From: S012-113 sp965368405
GTDB taxonomy: Bacteria > Bacteroidota > Bacteroidia > Cytophagales > Cyclobacteriaceae
Direction of reading: 5' to 3'
NCBI GenBank assembly: GCA_965368405.1
Contig: CBDUMS010000041.1
Span: 1 to 28,878, forward strand
Length of the DNA stretch: 28,878 nt
Shown: piece by piece, positions 8,600-16,863 of the stretch
Layout: each line of letters begins with the position of its first letter
Position numbering within the stretch: the first letter of the stretch is position 1
Made by a program: the position numbers and the translations under genes
The notes under the pieces: model-generated
Told to the model about the DNA's origin: nothing
Databases searched by the model: none
What the model saw: only the letters and a program-made list of their open reading frames with translations

Positions 8600-10147
8600 T
8601 TAGTTCATTTTCTTTGGATGAATTTCATCAAAGAAGATATCATCATTGGGCACATCAAATTCAATACCCTCCACCTTATTACTATCATTGAGAATAAACT
8701 TAACTGTACCAAAATCAAACCAGGCATGGACCTCATGCCATTCTATCTTATAGGTATTATAGTTCCAAGGCGACAAACTTGCTTTTAGCTGCGGTGCTGG
8801 CGCAAAATCAATTATTAATTGATCTTCCTCCAAAGTAACCTCTATCGCACCATACATAGGATCATAATAATTCCCGACAAACGAAGTAATTGGTACAGTA
8901 GGCTTTGTGTTCAGTTCCCTCGCAGCCATACGCTTTTCCACTCTCTCCTTCTTCCTCATATTGCTTCGCTCGGCTCGGGGAAGTGCTTCGGCACTCCAAT
9001 CACGTTCGCCAATGTTCAAATATGTATCAACTGCCTTCATTGTAATAGGAGTAGCGATTCCTGTCATAGCATTTGTAAGCACTACAATGCCCAAGTTTTC
9101 TTCTGGAATCATGGTTACGCGCGAAAACATCCCATCGTAACCTCCACCATGGTTTACCATCTTTCTGCCTTCATAGTCTGACATTGCCCAGCCGAGGCCA
9201 TAGCCACTAAAATGTCTACTCGGAATACTTTTTTGCGACGTCAAGCTAACTTGGCGACTATTATGGAGAGTCCACATATCAACCTGAGTCTGAGGAGAGA
9301 AGAGTGTATCACCAGCATTTATACCACCATTCATTTGCAAGATCATCCATTTTGAGATATCGGACACGCTTGAAATAATGCCCCCGGCAGCTCCCATATT
9401 ATCCCAATTGGTATAGGCAATTGGGGTAATTACTCCCTCAATTGTTTTATGCGGACTCGCAACATTTTTCATTTTATCTAACGCATTAGTGGAGGTAACC
9501 GTCCGGTTCATTTCCAAAGGAGCGAAAAAATGTCGCTGAACAAACTCATCCCATGGCATACCAGTTACACTTTGAATAACCTCTCCTGCGGCAATAAACA
9601 TTAGGTTTGTATATCCGTAACCTGCTCGGTAACCATACGCCTGTGGTACATATTTGGCATGCTTAACCGTTTCTTCCGCAGAGTATTTAGATTTATACCA
9701 AATCACATCACCACTATATGTGCCTAATCCCACGCGGTGACTGAGTAGGTCTCTTATTGTGGTTTCTTTGGTAGCATAGTCGTCGTATAATTCAAAATAT
9801 GGTAAATAATCTATTACCTTATCGTCCCAGCTAATTTTGCCTTCCCATACCAAATGAGCCAGGGATGCGGAAATAAAGGCTTTTGTGTTGGAGGCGATAG
9901 CATAAAGCGTATTCTCGTTCGTTTTTTTCCTCTTGCCTTCTTCAAGAACGCCATAACCCTTAGCAAATACTATTTGGCCATCTTTAACAATAGCCACAGA
10001 CATCCCCGGAACTTTCCAATCTTCCCTGGCCTTAGAAAAATAACTGTCTAACTTGTTTGTATCTACCTGAGCATAGGAAGTTGAGCCAGGAAAAAATCCT
10101 ACGCCAACTAGAACTATCAACAGGAAAAGTTTTTTCGATCTAATCAT
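8600..10147 (-). CDS. Secreted serine hydrolase, beta-lactamase/PBP family
   Basis: A 515-residue protein with a clear signal peptide (basic start, hydrophobic core, ending STSYAQ near residue 27), so it is exported to the periplasm or surface. The rest is a class C beta-lactamase-like (PF00144) hydrolase. Catalytic SxxK is S86-N-T-K89, the YxN motif is Y179-T-N181, and an HGGG stretch near residue 335 takes the place of KTG. The last 110 residues (from about TSFVGNYYDPMYG) form a small C-terminal beta domain of the DUF3471 type often fused to these enzymes. Members act as esterases, D-aminopeptidases or carboxypeptidases; the substrate cannot be told here, and true beta-lactamase activity is not implied. 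It lies 68 bases after the barrel gene and may be cotranscribed with it. Confidence 0.88.
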   Translation of the reverse strand: MIRSKKLFLLIVLVGVGFFPGSTSYAQVDTNKLDSYFSKAREDWKVPGMSVAIVKDGQIVFAKGYGVLEEGKRKKTNENTLYAIASNTKAFISASLAHLVWEGKISWDDKVIDYLPYFELYDDYATKETTIRDLLSHRVGLGTYSGDVIWYKSKYSAEETVKHAKYVPQAYGYRAGYGYTNLMFIAAGEVIQSVTGMPWDEFVQRHFFAPLEMNRTVTSTNALDKMKNVASPHKTIEGVITPIAYTNWDNMGAAGGIISSVSDISKWMILQMNGGINAGDTLFSPQTQVDMWTLHNSRQVSLTSQKSIPSRHFSGYGLGWAMSDYEGRKMVNHGGGYDGMFSRVTMIPEENLGIVVLTNAMTGIATPITMKAVDTYLNIGERDWSAEALPRAERSNMRKKERVEKRMAARELNTKPTVPITSFVGNYYDPMYGAIEVTLEEDQLIIDFAPAPQLKASLSPWNYNTYKIEWHEVHAWFDFGTVKFILNDSNKVEGIEFDVPNDDIFFDEIHPKKMN

Positions 10148-10215
10148 GGTATTATGTTTTTAATAAATCAATTAAATCAGCGTGCCTTAGGTTCAATAAA
10201 TAAGACTCATAGTAT

Positions 10216-10911
10216 TTAGAAGAAGAACCCGATTTTTATACCTCCATCAAGCATAACGCCTGAGTAGGTAGGGTTGATCCATTCGGCATAGATATCATCG
10301 ATAATCTTGCCTTCATTATCCAGAGCATATTTTATTTGAAGACCCAGATATAAATCCAGCACAAACCGGTCGAATGTAAGCTGCCATCCCGCATTTGCTA
10401 TTGCACCAATGCGCGTTATTGGCTTTTCTACTTCCTCAAGACTAAAGGAGTAATAGGTTATACCATCTTCAATAAATGGTGTAGCAATCTCCTCAGTATT
10501 TGTTAGATTGAAATACTGAAAAGAAGGGCCAAACGAAAAATAGAGCGTATGCCTTGGTATAAGACTGCGGTTATTAATGAGATCAGACTTGTAAACCTGC
10601 ACTTTATAATATGCATTTAACCCCACACCAATTAAGGTCTCGTATGCTCCATAATCATCCAGACCATAATAGTAGCCGCCACTTCGATCGGAAAATAGTT
10701 GAGGAGCCAATACTAACCAGCTCCCATTCGTATTCAATTGGCGTTCATAATCAAATCGAATCCCATGATATATGGCATATTGAGGAACGAACCCAAAAAT
10801 ATTTTTATACTCTTTCGCACTTTCCTTTGTCGTCTCTTGCGCATTCACTTGTCCAGCAAAGCAGAAGAAAACAATAAGTGTAAAGGTCACATGTAGTCTA
10901 GGTGTCACCAT
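10216..10911 (-). CDS. Probable outer membrane beta-barrel protein
   Basis: A 231-residue protein with a signal peptide ending NAQE near residue 26. The rest alternates polar and aromatic/hydrophobic residues in strand-like stretches (HTLYFSFGPSFQYFNL, FVLDLYLGLQIKYAL) and ends GIKIGFFF with a terminal Phe, as do proteins inserted by the BAM complex. I do not recognise a named family; it resembles the small DUF3575-like porin-type barrels of Bacteroidetes. The ATG lies 6 bases after the stop of the LVIVD lipoprotein, so it is probably the third gene of that operon. Function is unknown. Confidence 0.65.
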   Translation of the reverse strand: MVTPRLHVTFTLIVFFCFAGQVNAQETTKESAKEYKNIFGFVPQYAIYHGIRFDYERQLNTNGSWLVLAPQLFSDRSGGYYYGLDDYGAYETLIGVGLNAYYKVQVYKSDLINNRSLIPRHTLYFSFGPSFQYFNLTNTEEIATPFIEDGITYYSFSLEEVEKPITRIGAIANAGWQLTFDRFVLDLYLGLQIKYALDNEGKIIDDIYAEWINPTYSGVMLDGGIKIGFFF

Positions 10912-10917
10912 GCCATA

Positions 10918-11649
10918 TTAATATGCGAACTGACTCAACAAAGTAAAGTCAATGCCATTGGAGGTATTAAATTGATAAAAGCCATCATCGGCAGTAACCA
11001 GCAATTGATTATTATAATAAATTAAATCATTCGCTGGAATGTCCCTGATATGGTTCAGTAGTATTAAATTATTCACATCCGATTTATCATAGACCTTAAC
11101 ACCATTGTCGCAGATATAGAGATAGTCTTCGTTTGCAGCAAGTCCTTTGGGGCTTGTCATGGGGTAACTTGTAATCAATTGAGGCCTCGTAATATTAGAA
11201 ATATCAATTATTTGTAACTCATCTACCGACTGTCCACAATTATTCCCAGATCGCAAGGTTGAGAAAGCATAAGGTCCATCGACAATCACTGGGTCGCAGG
11301 AAACTACATGCTGATATTCTGACAAGTATACTGGTCGCTCTCGCACAGATATGTCGAGAATAATAACTCCCGTTGTAGATCCTAAAAAGAGAAAGTCCCC
11401 TTTAGGAAATATTGTTTCCAATTGAACAACGTTGATATTTAGTTCTGCCACTTTACTAATTTTTGCTTCATCGCCAATATAAAAGGTAGTTAGCTTGCGC
11501 TCTTCTATACTATATAGATAATCATCAGTAATAGTGAATGTTGCTGTAGATCCGCCTAATGAAATGCTCGATTGCGGCGCTATTGAATCGCTCGAAGAAC
11601 ATCCCATTAAGGATACCAGTATAATCAATATGACTAAGCTATTTTTCAA
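10918..11649 (-). CDS. LVIVD-repeat propeller lipoprotein
   Basis: A 243-residue protein starting at TTG (11649), directly after the TAA of the upstream gene. This start is needed to give the full lipoprotein signal: a short basic start, a hydrophobic core and lipobox SLMGC with acylated C17 followed by Ser-Ser-Ser-Asp. The body contains repeats of the LVIVD type (VIILDISVRERPVYLSEY, LQIIDISNITRPQLITSY, VKVYDKSDVNNLILLNHI), which build a beta-propeller or solenoid. It is probably anchored on the outer membrane. No enzyme motif is seen, and a ligand-binding or structural role is inference. It is the partner of the preceding gene, which has the same repeat type. Confidence 0.75.
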   Translation of the reverse strand: MKNSLVILIILVSLMGCSSSDSIAPQSSISLGGSTATFTITDDYLYSIEERKLTTFYIGDEAKISKVAELNINVVQLETIFPKGDFLFLGSTTGVIILDISVRERPVYLSEYQHVVSCDPVIVDGPYAFSTLRSGNNCGQSVDELQIIDISNITRPQLITSYPMTSPKGLAANEDYLYICDNGVKVYDKSDVNNLILLNHIRDIPANDLIYYNNQLLVTADDGFYQFNTSNGIDFTLLSQFAY

Positions 11650-12171
11650 TTAATTATCTATTAGGTTCCATCGAACAATAATCATATCTGCAGGCAATTG
11701 ATTTAGAAAATACCAATCACCCCATGGTTCAGGCGAAGCTACCATAGGAAGTGCATTTCTAGTGCGACTCACAACCTCGAAGCTTTCGAATGACGACGAG
11801 CCTTTAACACCAATTAAATCAACGGCGTTATTAGCATAAACAATCCCATTATTAACCGCCAAATCAGTGCACCCCTCAATTCTTATAAATCCTGCATTTA
11901 TTGGATTATTTGGATCGGAATTATTAATGATGTGTATGCCGCGATATTGTTCAATTACAAGGATGAAAGTATTATACACCCATATCTTCCCAGGCGTCTT
12001 GATAGGTTTTGCGGGTAGCAGGGTGACAGAGGCTTCCATCTCCGCTCTTGTCATCATTACCGGCTCATAACTAGTGGGCCTCCATGAGCTCGACTGAAAG
12101 CTCATTATTATAAAAGCCAATAGAATTAGCTCTAAGGTTATGAGTTTTACTTTTGTTTTGAGACGCTTCAA
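11650..12171 (-). CDS. LVIVD-like propeller protein, short
   Basis: A 173-residue protein whose only plausible start is a TTG at 12171, preceded by an in-frame TAA. Residues 10-27 are hydrophobic (signal peptide or membrane anchor) but no lipobox cysteine is present. The block PIKTPGKIWVYNTFILVIEQ, then GIHIINNSDPNNPINAGFI and TDLAVNNGIVYANNAVDL, is the signature start of Bacteroidetes LVIVD-repeat proteins. The last part ends in MIIVRWNLIDN, like the end of that conserved block. The protein is short for a complete propeller, so it may work together with the lipoprotein that begins on the next base. A promoter lies about 20 bases upstream. Confidence 0.72.
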   Translation of the reverse strand: MKRLKTKVKLITLELILLAFIIMSFQSSSWRPTSYEPVMMTRAEMEASVTLLPAKPIKTPGKIWVYNTFILVIEQYRGIHIINNSDPNNPINAGFIRIEGCTDLAVNNGIVYANNAVDLIGVKGSSSFESFEVVSRTRNALPMVASPEPWGDWYFLNQLPADMIIVRWNLIDN

Positions 12172-12191
12172 TTACTTAGAGGTTAGTGGAA

Positions 12192-12222
12192 TAAAATTAC
12201 AGTTTTCTGCACTCATTCACAA
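12192..12222 (-). promoter_or_regulatory. Bacteroidetes-type promoter for the LVIVD operon
   Basis: Minus strand TTG, 20 bases, then TAATTTTA (TAnnTTTG with one mismatch). The predicted leader before the TTG start at 12171 is only about 13 bases. Confidence 0.5.
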
Positions 12223-12257
12223 TTTAATAGATAACGTTCTACTATCAAAAATGGTAT

Positions 12258-12288
12258 AAAAAAAGGGCCGTTGTTTGCACAACGACCC
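12258..12288 (-). terminator. Rho-independent terminator after dnaK
   Basis: On the minus strand GGGTCGTTGT and ACAACGGCCC form a 10-pair stem with one wobble and a four-base loop, followed by seven Ts. Confidence 0.9.
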
Positions 12289-12332
12289 CGATCTATATAT
12301 ATGGATTGATTTGTTTCATCAACCGATAAGAA

Positions 12333-14255
12333 TTACTTCTTATCCTCTTCCACTTCTTCAAACTCAACATCCGACACATCCTCAGTAGTATCTGCACTAC
12401 CGGTAGCACCTGCTTCTGGCTCTGCTTGCGCTCCACCAGCAGCTTCTTGACTAGCCGCGTACATCTCTTGTGATGCTCCTTCCCAGGCTTTGTTCAATGC
12501 TTCTAGTGCTGCGTCGATACCATCAAGATCTTGCGCCTGATGAACTTTCTTTAAGTTCTCCAACGCTTCCGTAATTGGTGTTTTGTTGGCATCAGAAATC
12601 TTATCTCCAAACTCCTTTAACTGCTTCTCGGTCTGGAAAATCATCGAATCAGCTGCATTTAGCTTTTCAATTTTTTCCTTTTCCTGCTTATCAGTCTCGG
12701 CATTTGCTTCTGCTTCCTGCTTCATCTTTTCGATTTCCTCATCCGTGAGTCCAGAAGACGCTTCGATTCGAATATTCTGCTCTTTGTTCGTGCCTTTATC
12801 TTTCGCTGTTACATGCATGATACCATTGGCATCAATATCAAAAATAACTTCGATTTGTGGCACTCCGCGGGGTGCAGGTGGAATTCCATCGAGGTGGAAT
12901 CGACCTAAACTACGGTTATCCTTTGCCATTGGCCGCTCTCCTTGTAGCACATGAATTTCAACCGATGGCTGATTATCAGCCGCTGTAGAGAACACTTCCG
13001 ATTTTTTCGTTGGTATCGTAGTATTAGACTCAATAAGCTTAGTCAATACACCTCCCATAGTTTCGATACCTAATGATAACGGTGTTACATCAAGAAGAAG
13101 TACATCTTTAACTTCACCTGTTAATACTCCACCTTGTATCGCAGCACCTACTGCTACTACCTCATCTGGGTTAACTCCTTTAGAAGGCTTCTTTCCAAAA
13201 AACTTCTCAACCTCTTCCTGAATTTTAGGGATACGGGTAGAGCCCCCAACAAGAATCACCTCATCTATATCCGATGTACTTAATCCTGCATCTTTCAAAG
13301 CTGCTTTTACTGGAGCCATTGAGCGCTGTACAAGCTTGTCTGCCAACTGCTCGAATTGTGCCTTCGAAAGGCTACGAACCAAGTGCTTAGGAACACCATC
13401 AACCGGCATAATATACGGCAAGTTAATTTCGGCGTTAGAAGAACTTGATAATTCAATTTTAGCTTTCTCTGCAGCTTCCTTAAGTCTCTGCAGTGCCATA
13501 GGATCTTTTCTAAGATCAATATTTTCGTCCTTTAAAAATTCGTCGGCTAACCAGTTAATAATAACCTGATCAAAGTCGTCTCCACCAAGGTGAACATCAC
13601 CATTTGTAGATTTTACTTCAAATACGCCTTCGCCTAATTCTAGTATAGAGATATCGAATGTTCCTCCACCTAAATCGAACACTGCAATTTTCATGTCTTG
13701 ATTCTTCTTATCAAGACCATAGGCCAAGGCTGCTGCCGTTGGCTCATTAATAATTCTTTTTACGTCGAAACCTGCGATCTGTCCCGCTTCTTTGGTTGCC
13801 TGACGCTCTGCGTCGTTAAAGTAGGCTGGTACGGTAATTACAGCTTCAGTTACAGTCGTTCCTAAGTAATCTTCTGCTGTAGATTTCATTTTTTGTAAAA
13901 TCATTGCAGAGATTTCCTGCGGAGTATACTGACGATCGCCAATCTTTACTCGTACTGTATCGTTATTTCCTTTTTCTAAAGTATAAGCTACAGTCTTTAA
14001 TTCTTCTCCAACCTCTGTATACTTCTTGCCCATGAATCTCTTCACAGAACTAATTGTATTCTCTGGATTAGTAATCGCCTGACGTTTAGCAGGGTCTCCT
14101 ACCTTGCGTTCTCCTTTGCCATCCTCTAAAAATGCCACAATCGAAGGAGTTGTTCTTCTTCCCTCGCTATTTGGAATCACCACTGGCTCATTACCCTCCA
14201 TTACTGAAACGCATGAGTTCGTTGTACCCAAATCAATTCCTATAATTTTTCCCAT
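12333..14255 (-). CDS. dnaK: Chaperone DnaK (Hsp70)
   Basis: ATP-dependent cytoplasmic Hsp70 that folds and protects proteins with DnaJ and GrpE. The 640 residues equal the family norm. The N-terminal ATPase domain shows GIDLGTTNSCVSV (residues 5-17), IINEPTAAALAYGLDKK, AVFDLGGGTFDISILELG and VILVGGSTRIPKIQ. The linker VKDVLLLDVTPLSLGIETMGG leads into the substrate-binding domain, followed by the helical lid and an acidic tail (DVSDVEFEEVEEDKK). No dnaJ or grpE gene adjoins it, which is common in Bacteroidetes. It has its own promoter and terminator. No CIRCE inverted repeat (HrcA operator) is seen upstream, so heat control here is not by that system at this site. Confidence 0.98.
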   Translation of the reverse strand: MGKIIGIDLGTTNSCVSVMEGNEPVVIPNSEGRRTTPSIVAFLEDGKGERKVGDPAKRQAITNPENTISSVKRFMGKKYTEVGEELKTVAYTLEKGNNDTVRVKIGDRQYTPQEISAMILQKMKSTAEDYLGTTVTEAVITVPAYFNDAERQATKEAGQIAGFDVKRIINEPTAAALAYGLDKKNQDMKIAVFDLGGGTFDISILELGEGVFEVKSTNGDVHLGGDDFDQVIINWLADEFLKDENIDLRKDPMALQRLKEAAEKAKIELSSSSNAEINLPYIMPVDGVPKHLVRSLSKAQFEQLADKLVQRSMAPVKAALKDAGLSTSDIDEVILVGGSTRIPKIQEEVEKFFGKKPSKGVNPDEVVAVGAAIQGGVLTGEVKDVLLLDVTPLSLGIETMGGVLTKLIESNTTIPTKKSEVFSTAADNQPSVEIHVLQGERPMAKDNRSLGRFHLDGIPPAPRGVPQIEVIFDIDANGIMHVTAKDKGTNKEQNIRIEASSGLTDEEIEKMKQEAEANAETDKQEKEKIEKLNAADSMIFQTEKQLKEFGDKISDANKTPITEALENLKKVHQAQDLDGIDAALEALNKAWEGASQEMYAASQEAAGGAQAEPEAGATGSADTTEDVSDVEFEEVEEDKK

Positions 14256-14310
14256 TGTATATAATTTATATTTTAATCTCGCTTTTGCAATCTTTTATCA
14301 ATGGTTATGC

Positions 14311-14341
14311 CAATACTATAAATCGACTATTGCCGTGTCAA
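14311..14341 (-). promoter_or_regulatory. Promoter for dnaK
   Basis: Minus strand TTG (within TTGACA), 20 bases, then TAGTATTG (TAnnTTTG with one mismatch). A TGACA-AAT-TGACA direct repeat covers the -33 region and could be an activator or sigma contact site. The leader is about 50 bases. Confidence 0.5.
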
Positions 14342-14466
14342 TTTGTCAGGTTTTTGGCATGAATAATAATATCAACTGCCATTTAGCAGTAATAAAAACA
14401 GTTGAGTTAGCGATACCATTATTAAGTTTAAACGGTTGGCAGAGACGAGGATAGCGAAAGAACCAC

Positions 14467-14474
14467 TATTTTTG
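14467..14474 (+). promoter_or_regulatory. -7 promoter element for prfC
   Basis: TATTTTTG is a perfect TAnnTTTG element 27 bases upstream of the GTG start. No TTG lies at the expected -33 distance. Confidence 0.4.
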
Positions 14475-14501
14475 CGCCCTGATATTCATTGATCTTATCT
14501 C

Positions 14502-16079
14502 GTGGCATTAAAGGAAGAAATAGCAAAAAGGAGAACATTCGGAATAATATCGCACCCAGATGCGGGTAAAACCACTTTAACGGAAAAGCTCTTACTCTTT
14601 GGTGGGGCTATCCAGAAAGCTGGTGCCGTAAAGTCTAATAAAATTACCGACCACGCCAAATCCGATTTCATGGAAATTGAGAAGCAAAGGGGTATTTCGG
14701 TTGCAACTTCGGTAATGGGTTTTAATTATCGCGATAAAAAGATTAACCTATTAGATACTCCTGGTCACCAGGATTTTGCAGAAGACACATACCGTACGCT
14801 AACGGCTGTTGATAGTGTAATAATGGTTATTGATTGTGTAAAAGGGGTTGAGATTCAAACCGAAAAGCTCATGGAGGTTTGCAGGCGCAGAACAACACCT
14901 GTGATGGTCTTTATAAACAAACTCGACCGAGAAGGCCGCGACCCATACGACCTGCTCGACGAGATTGAGAATAAACTAAATATTAATGTACATCCCTTAA
15001 GCTGGCCAATAGGAATGGGCAAGAGGTTTAAAGGCGTCTACAGCCTATATGAGAAAGCTTTGCATTTATTCGAATCAAGTAAGTTAACGATATCCGATGG
15101 CGTTAAGATCGAAGACGTAGCGCAACCTGAACTGGAAGAATTTATTGGTGAGCGAGATGCCGAACAACTTCGTGAAGACATTGAACTGATCCAAGGAATT
15201 TATGGGGACTTGAATATCGATGATTACTTGAATGGCAAAGTCGCACCTGTATTTTTTGGGAGTGCGGTTAACAATTTTGGTGTTCGAGAGCTCCTAGATT
15301 GCTTTCTGGATATTGCGCCCGAGCCGCTCGCTCGAGAAACTGAACAGCGGGAGGTTATTCCTGAGGACCCAAATTTCTCAGGTTTTGTATTTAAAATACA
15401 TGCAAATATGGACCCCCGGCATAGGAATCGTATTGCATTTGTTAGGATATGCTCTGGGAAATTTGAGCGAAACAAGCCGTACGTACACCACCGCCTGGCC
15501 AAAGAGTTTAAATTTTCTAATGCCACGGCATTTATGGCACAAGACAAAGAGATTATTAACGAGGCTTTCCCAGGAGATATTGTTGGGCTTTACGATACGG
15601 GCAACCTTAAAATCGGCGATACCTTGGCCACTGTTGACCTAGGGAATTACAAGGGCATCCCTAGCTTTTCGCCAGAAATATTTAAAGCCGTTCAAAATCA
15701 GGATGCGATGAAAACCAAACAACTCGATAAAGGGTTGCGCCAATTAATGGACGAAGGTGTAGCGCAATTGTTTACCTATGAACTGGGATCAAAACGGGTT
15801 GTTGGTACAGTAGGAGCACTTCAATACGAAGTTATTAAGTACAGGCTGGAAAACGAATATGGTGCTAAATGCGAATTTCTATCCCAAAATATTTACAAAG
15901 CCTGTTGGATAGAATGCTCGGATAAAGCTAAATTGAAGGAATTTGTTGACTCTAAGTACCGACATATTGCTAAAGATAAAGATGGCAAATTAGTGTTCAT
16001 GGCAGAATCGAAATCCTGGTTACAAATGGTAGAGGATAACTTTCCTGAAATAAAATTTCATTCTATATCTGAATTTTAA
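14502..16079 (+). CDS. prfC: Peptide chain release factor 3
   Basis: Translational GTPase that removes RF1/RF2 from the ribosome after peptide release. The 525 residues compare with 529 in E. coli. The start is GTG at 14502; the N-terminus ALKEEIAKRRTFGIISHPDA aligns with the family. G1 is SHPDAGKTTLTEK, the switch region includes KQRGISVATS, G3 is DTPGHQDFAEDTYR and G4 is NKLDREGRDP. The C-terminal region (LFTYELGSKRVVGTVGALQ) is characteristic of RF3 rather than EF-G. The stop TAA overlaps the next gene's ATG by one base (TAATG), giving translational coupling to the pseudouridine synthase. Confidence 0.96.
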   Translation: MALKEEIAKRRTFGIISHPDAGKTTLTEKLLLFGGAIQKAGAVKSNKITDHAKSDFMEIEKQRGISVATSVMGFNYRDKKINLLDTPGHQDFAEDTYRTLTAVDSVIMVIDCVKGVEIQTEKLMEVCRRRTTPVMVFINKLDREGRDPYDLLDEIENKLNINVHPLSWPIGMGKRFKGVYSLYEKALHLFESSKLTISDGVKIEDVAQPELEEFIGERDAEQLREDIELIQGIYGDLNIDDYLNGKVAPVFFGSAVNNFGVRELLDCFLDIAPEPLARETEQREVIPEDPNFSGFVFKIHANMDPRHRNRIAFVRICSGKFERNKPYVHHRLAKEFKFSNATAFMAQDKEIINEAFPGDIVGLYDTGNLKIGDTLATVDLGNYKGIPSFSPEIFKAVQNQDAMKTKQLDKGLRQLMDEGVAQLFTYELGSKRVVGTVGALQYEVIKYRLENEYGAKCEFLSQNIYKACWIECSDKAKLKEFVDSKYRHIAKDKDGKLVFMAESKSWLQMVEDNFPEIKFHSISEF

Positions 16080-16813
16080 TGGCTTCGAGCAAGAATATAT
16101 TACCCCTTAATGTTATTTACGAGGATAACCATTTACTCGTAATTAATAAACCCTCAGGTATTCTAGTACAGGGTGATTCTACCGGAGATAAACCGCTAGT
16201 AGAATATGCCAAAGACTACGTAAAAGAGAAATATAATAAACCGGGAGCAGTATTTATGGGTGTAGTGCACCGGCTAGACCGCCCGGTGAGTGGGCTTGTT
16301 GTTTTCGCTAGGACTTCCAAGGCTCTCGAACGGATGAATAAAATTTTTGCCGATCGAAAAGTACAAAAAACGTATTGGGCAATTACCAGGCAAAAGACCC
16401 GACCAGAGGTAGGAAAGCTTAAACATTGGCTTATTAAAGATCCGGCTAAAAATACAACGAGGGCCTATAACGAAATGGTAGAGGGAGCCAAACTTGCAGA
16501 ATTAAACTACCGCTATTTAGGCACCTTAAACCGACATCATCTCATCGAGGTGAAACCCATTACAGGAAGACCACATCAAATCCGAGTACAGCTTGCTGCA
16601 GTCGGATGCCCTATACGCGGTGATATTAAGTATGGGTATAAGCAACCTAACAGTGATGCTTCTATTCATTTACACGCACGAAAGCTTTATTTTATCCACC
16701 CGGTTAAAAAAGAGCCCATTGACCTAATTGCCGGATTACCGGAAACTGATTTTTGGGAGCAATTCCTGAACTTGGATGAAGAGTCTATTCGCAAAGGAGG
16801 TCGTAAATTCTAG
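16079..16813 (+). CDS. RluA-family pseudouridine synthase
   Basis: Converts uridine to pseudouridine in rRNA or tRNA. It has 244 residues with only the catalytic domain; there is no N-terminal S4 domain, unlike RluC and RluD. VIYEDNHLLVINKPSGILVQ opens the domain, HRLDRPVSG carries catalytic D67, and LIEVKPITGRPHQIRVQLAA is the conserved C-terminal motif. The target uridine cannot be assigned from sequence. It is coupled to prfC by a one-base overlap, so both share the prfC promoter, placing two translation-related functions together. Confidence 0.92.
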   Translation: MASSKNILPLNVIYEDNHLLVINKPSGILVQGDSTGDKPLVEYAKDYVKEKYNKPGAVFMGVVHRLDRPVSGLVVFARTSKALERMNKIFADRKVQKTYWAITRQKTRPEVGKLKHWLIKDPAKNTTRAYNEMVEGAKLAELNYRYLGTLNRHHLIEVKPITGRPHQIRVQLAAVGCPIRGDIKYGYKQPNSDASIHLHARKLYFIHPVKKEPIDLIAGLPETDFWEQFLNLDEESIRKGGRKF

Positions 16814-16833
16814 TGGACAATCTTAATTCTGTC

Positions 16834-16841
16834 TATTTTTG
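16834..16841 (+). promoter_or_regulatory. -7 promoter element for the DUF481 gene
   Basis: TATTTTTG is a perfect TAnnTTTG element 23 bases upstream of the ATG at 16864. No clear -33 TTG is seen. Confidence 0.35.
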
Positions 16842-16863
16842 ACCTCGACAGTATGGTCGATTT

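Noticed and set aside
8600..10147. Antibiotic-resistance class C beta-lactamase
   Set aside because: It has the fold and SxxK/YxN motifs but an HGG motif instead of KTG and an extra C-terminal domain, typical of general serine hydrolases.
12583..12954. Plus-strand open frame opposite dnaK
   Set aside because: Ser/Phe-rich antisense translation of the acidic DnaK helical lid; typical shadow.
14256..14501. CIRCE heat-shock operator between dnaK and prfC
   Set aside because: No TTAGCACTC-N9-GAGTGCTAA inverted repeat is present.
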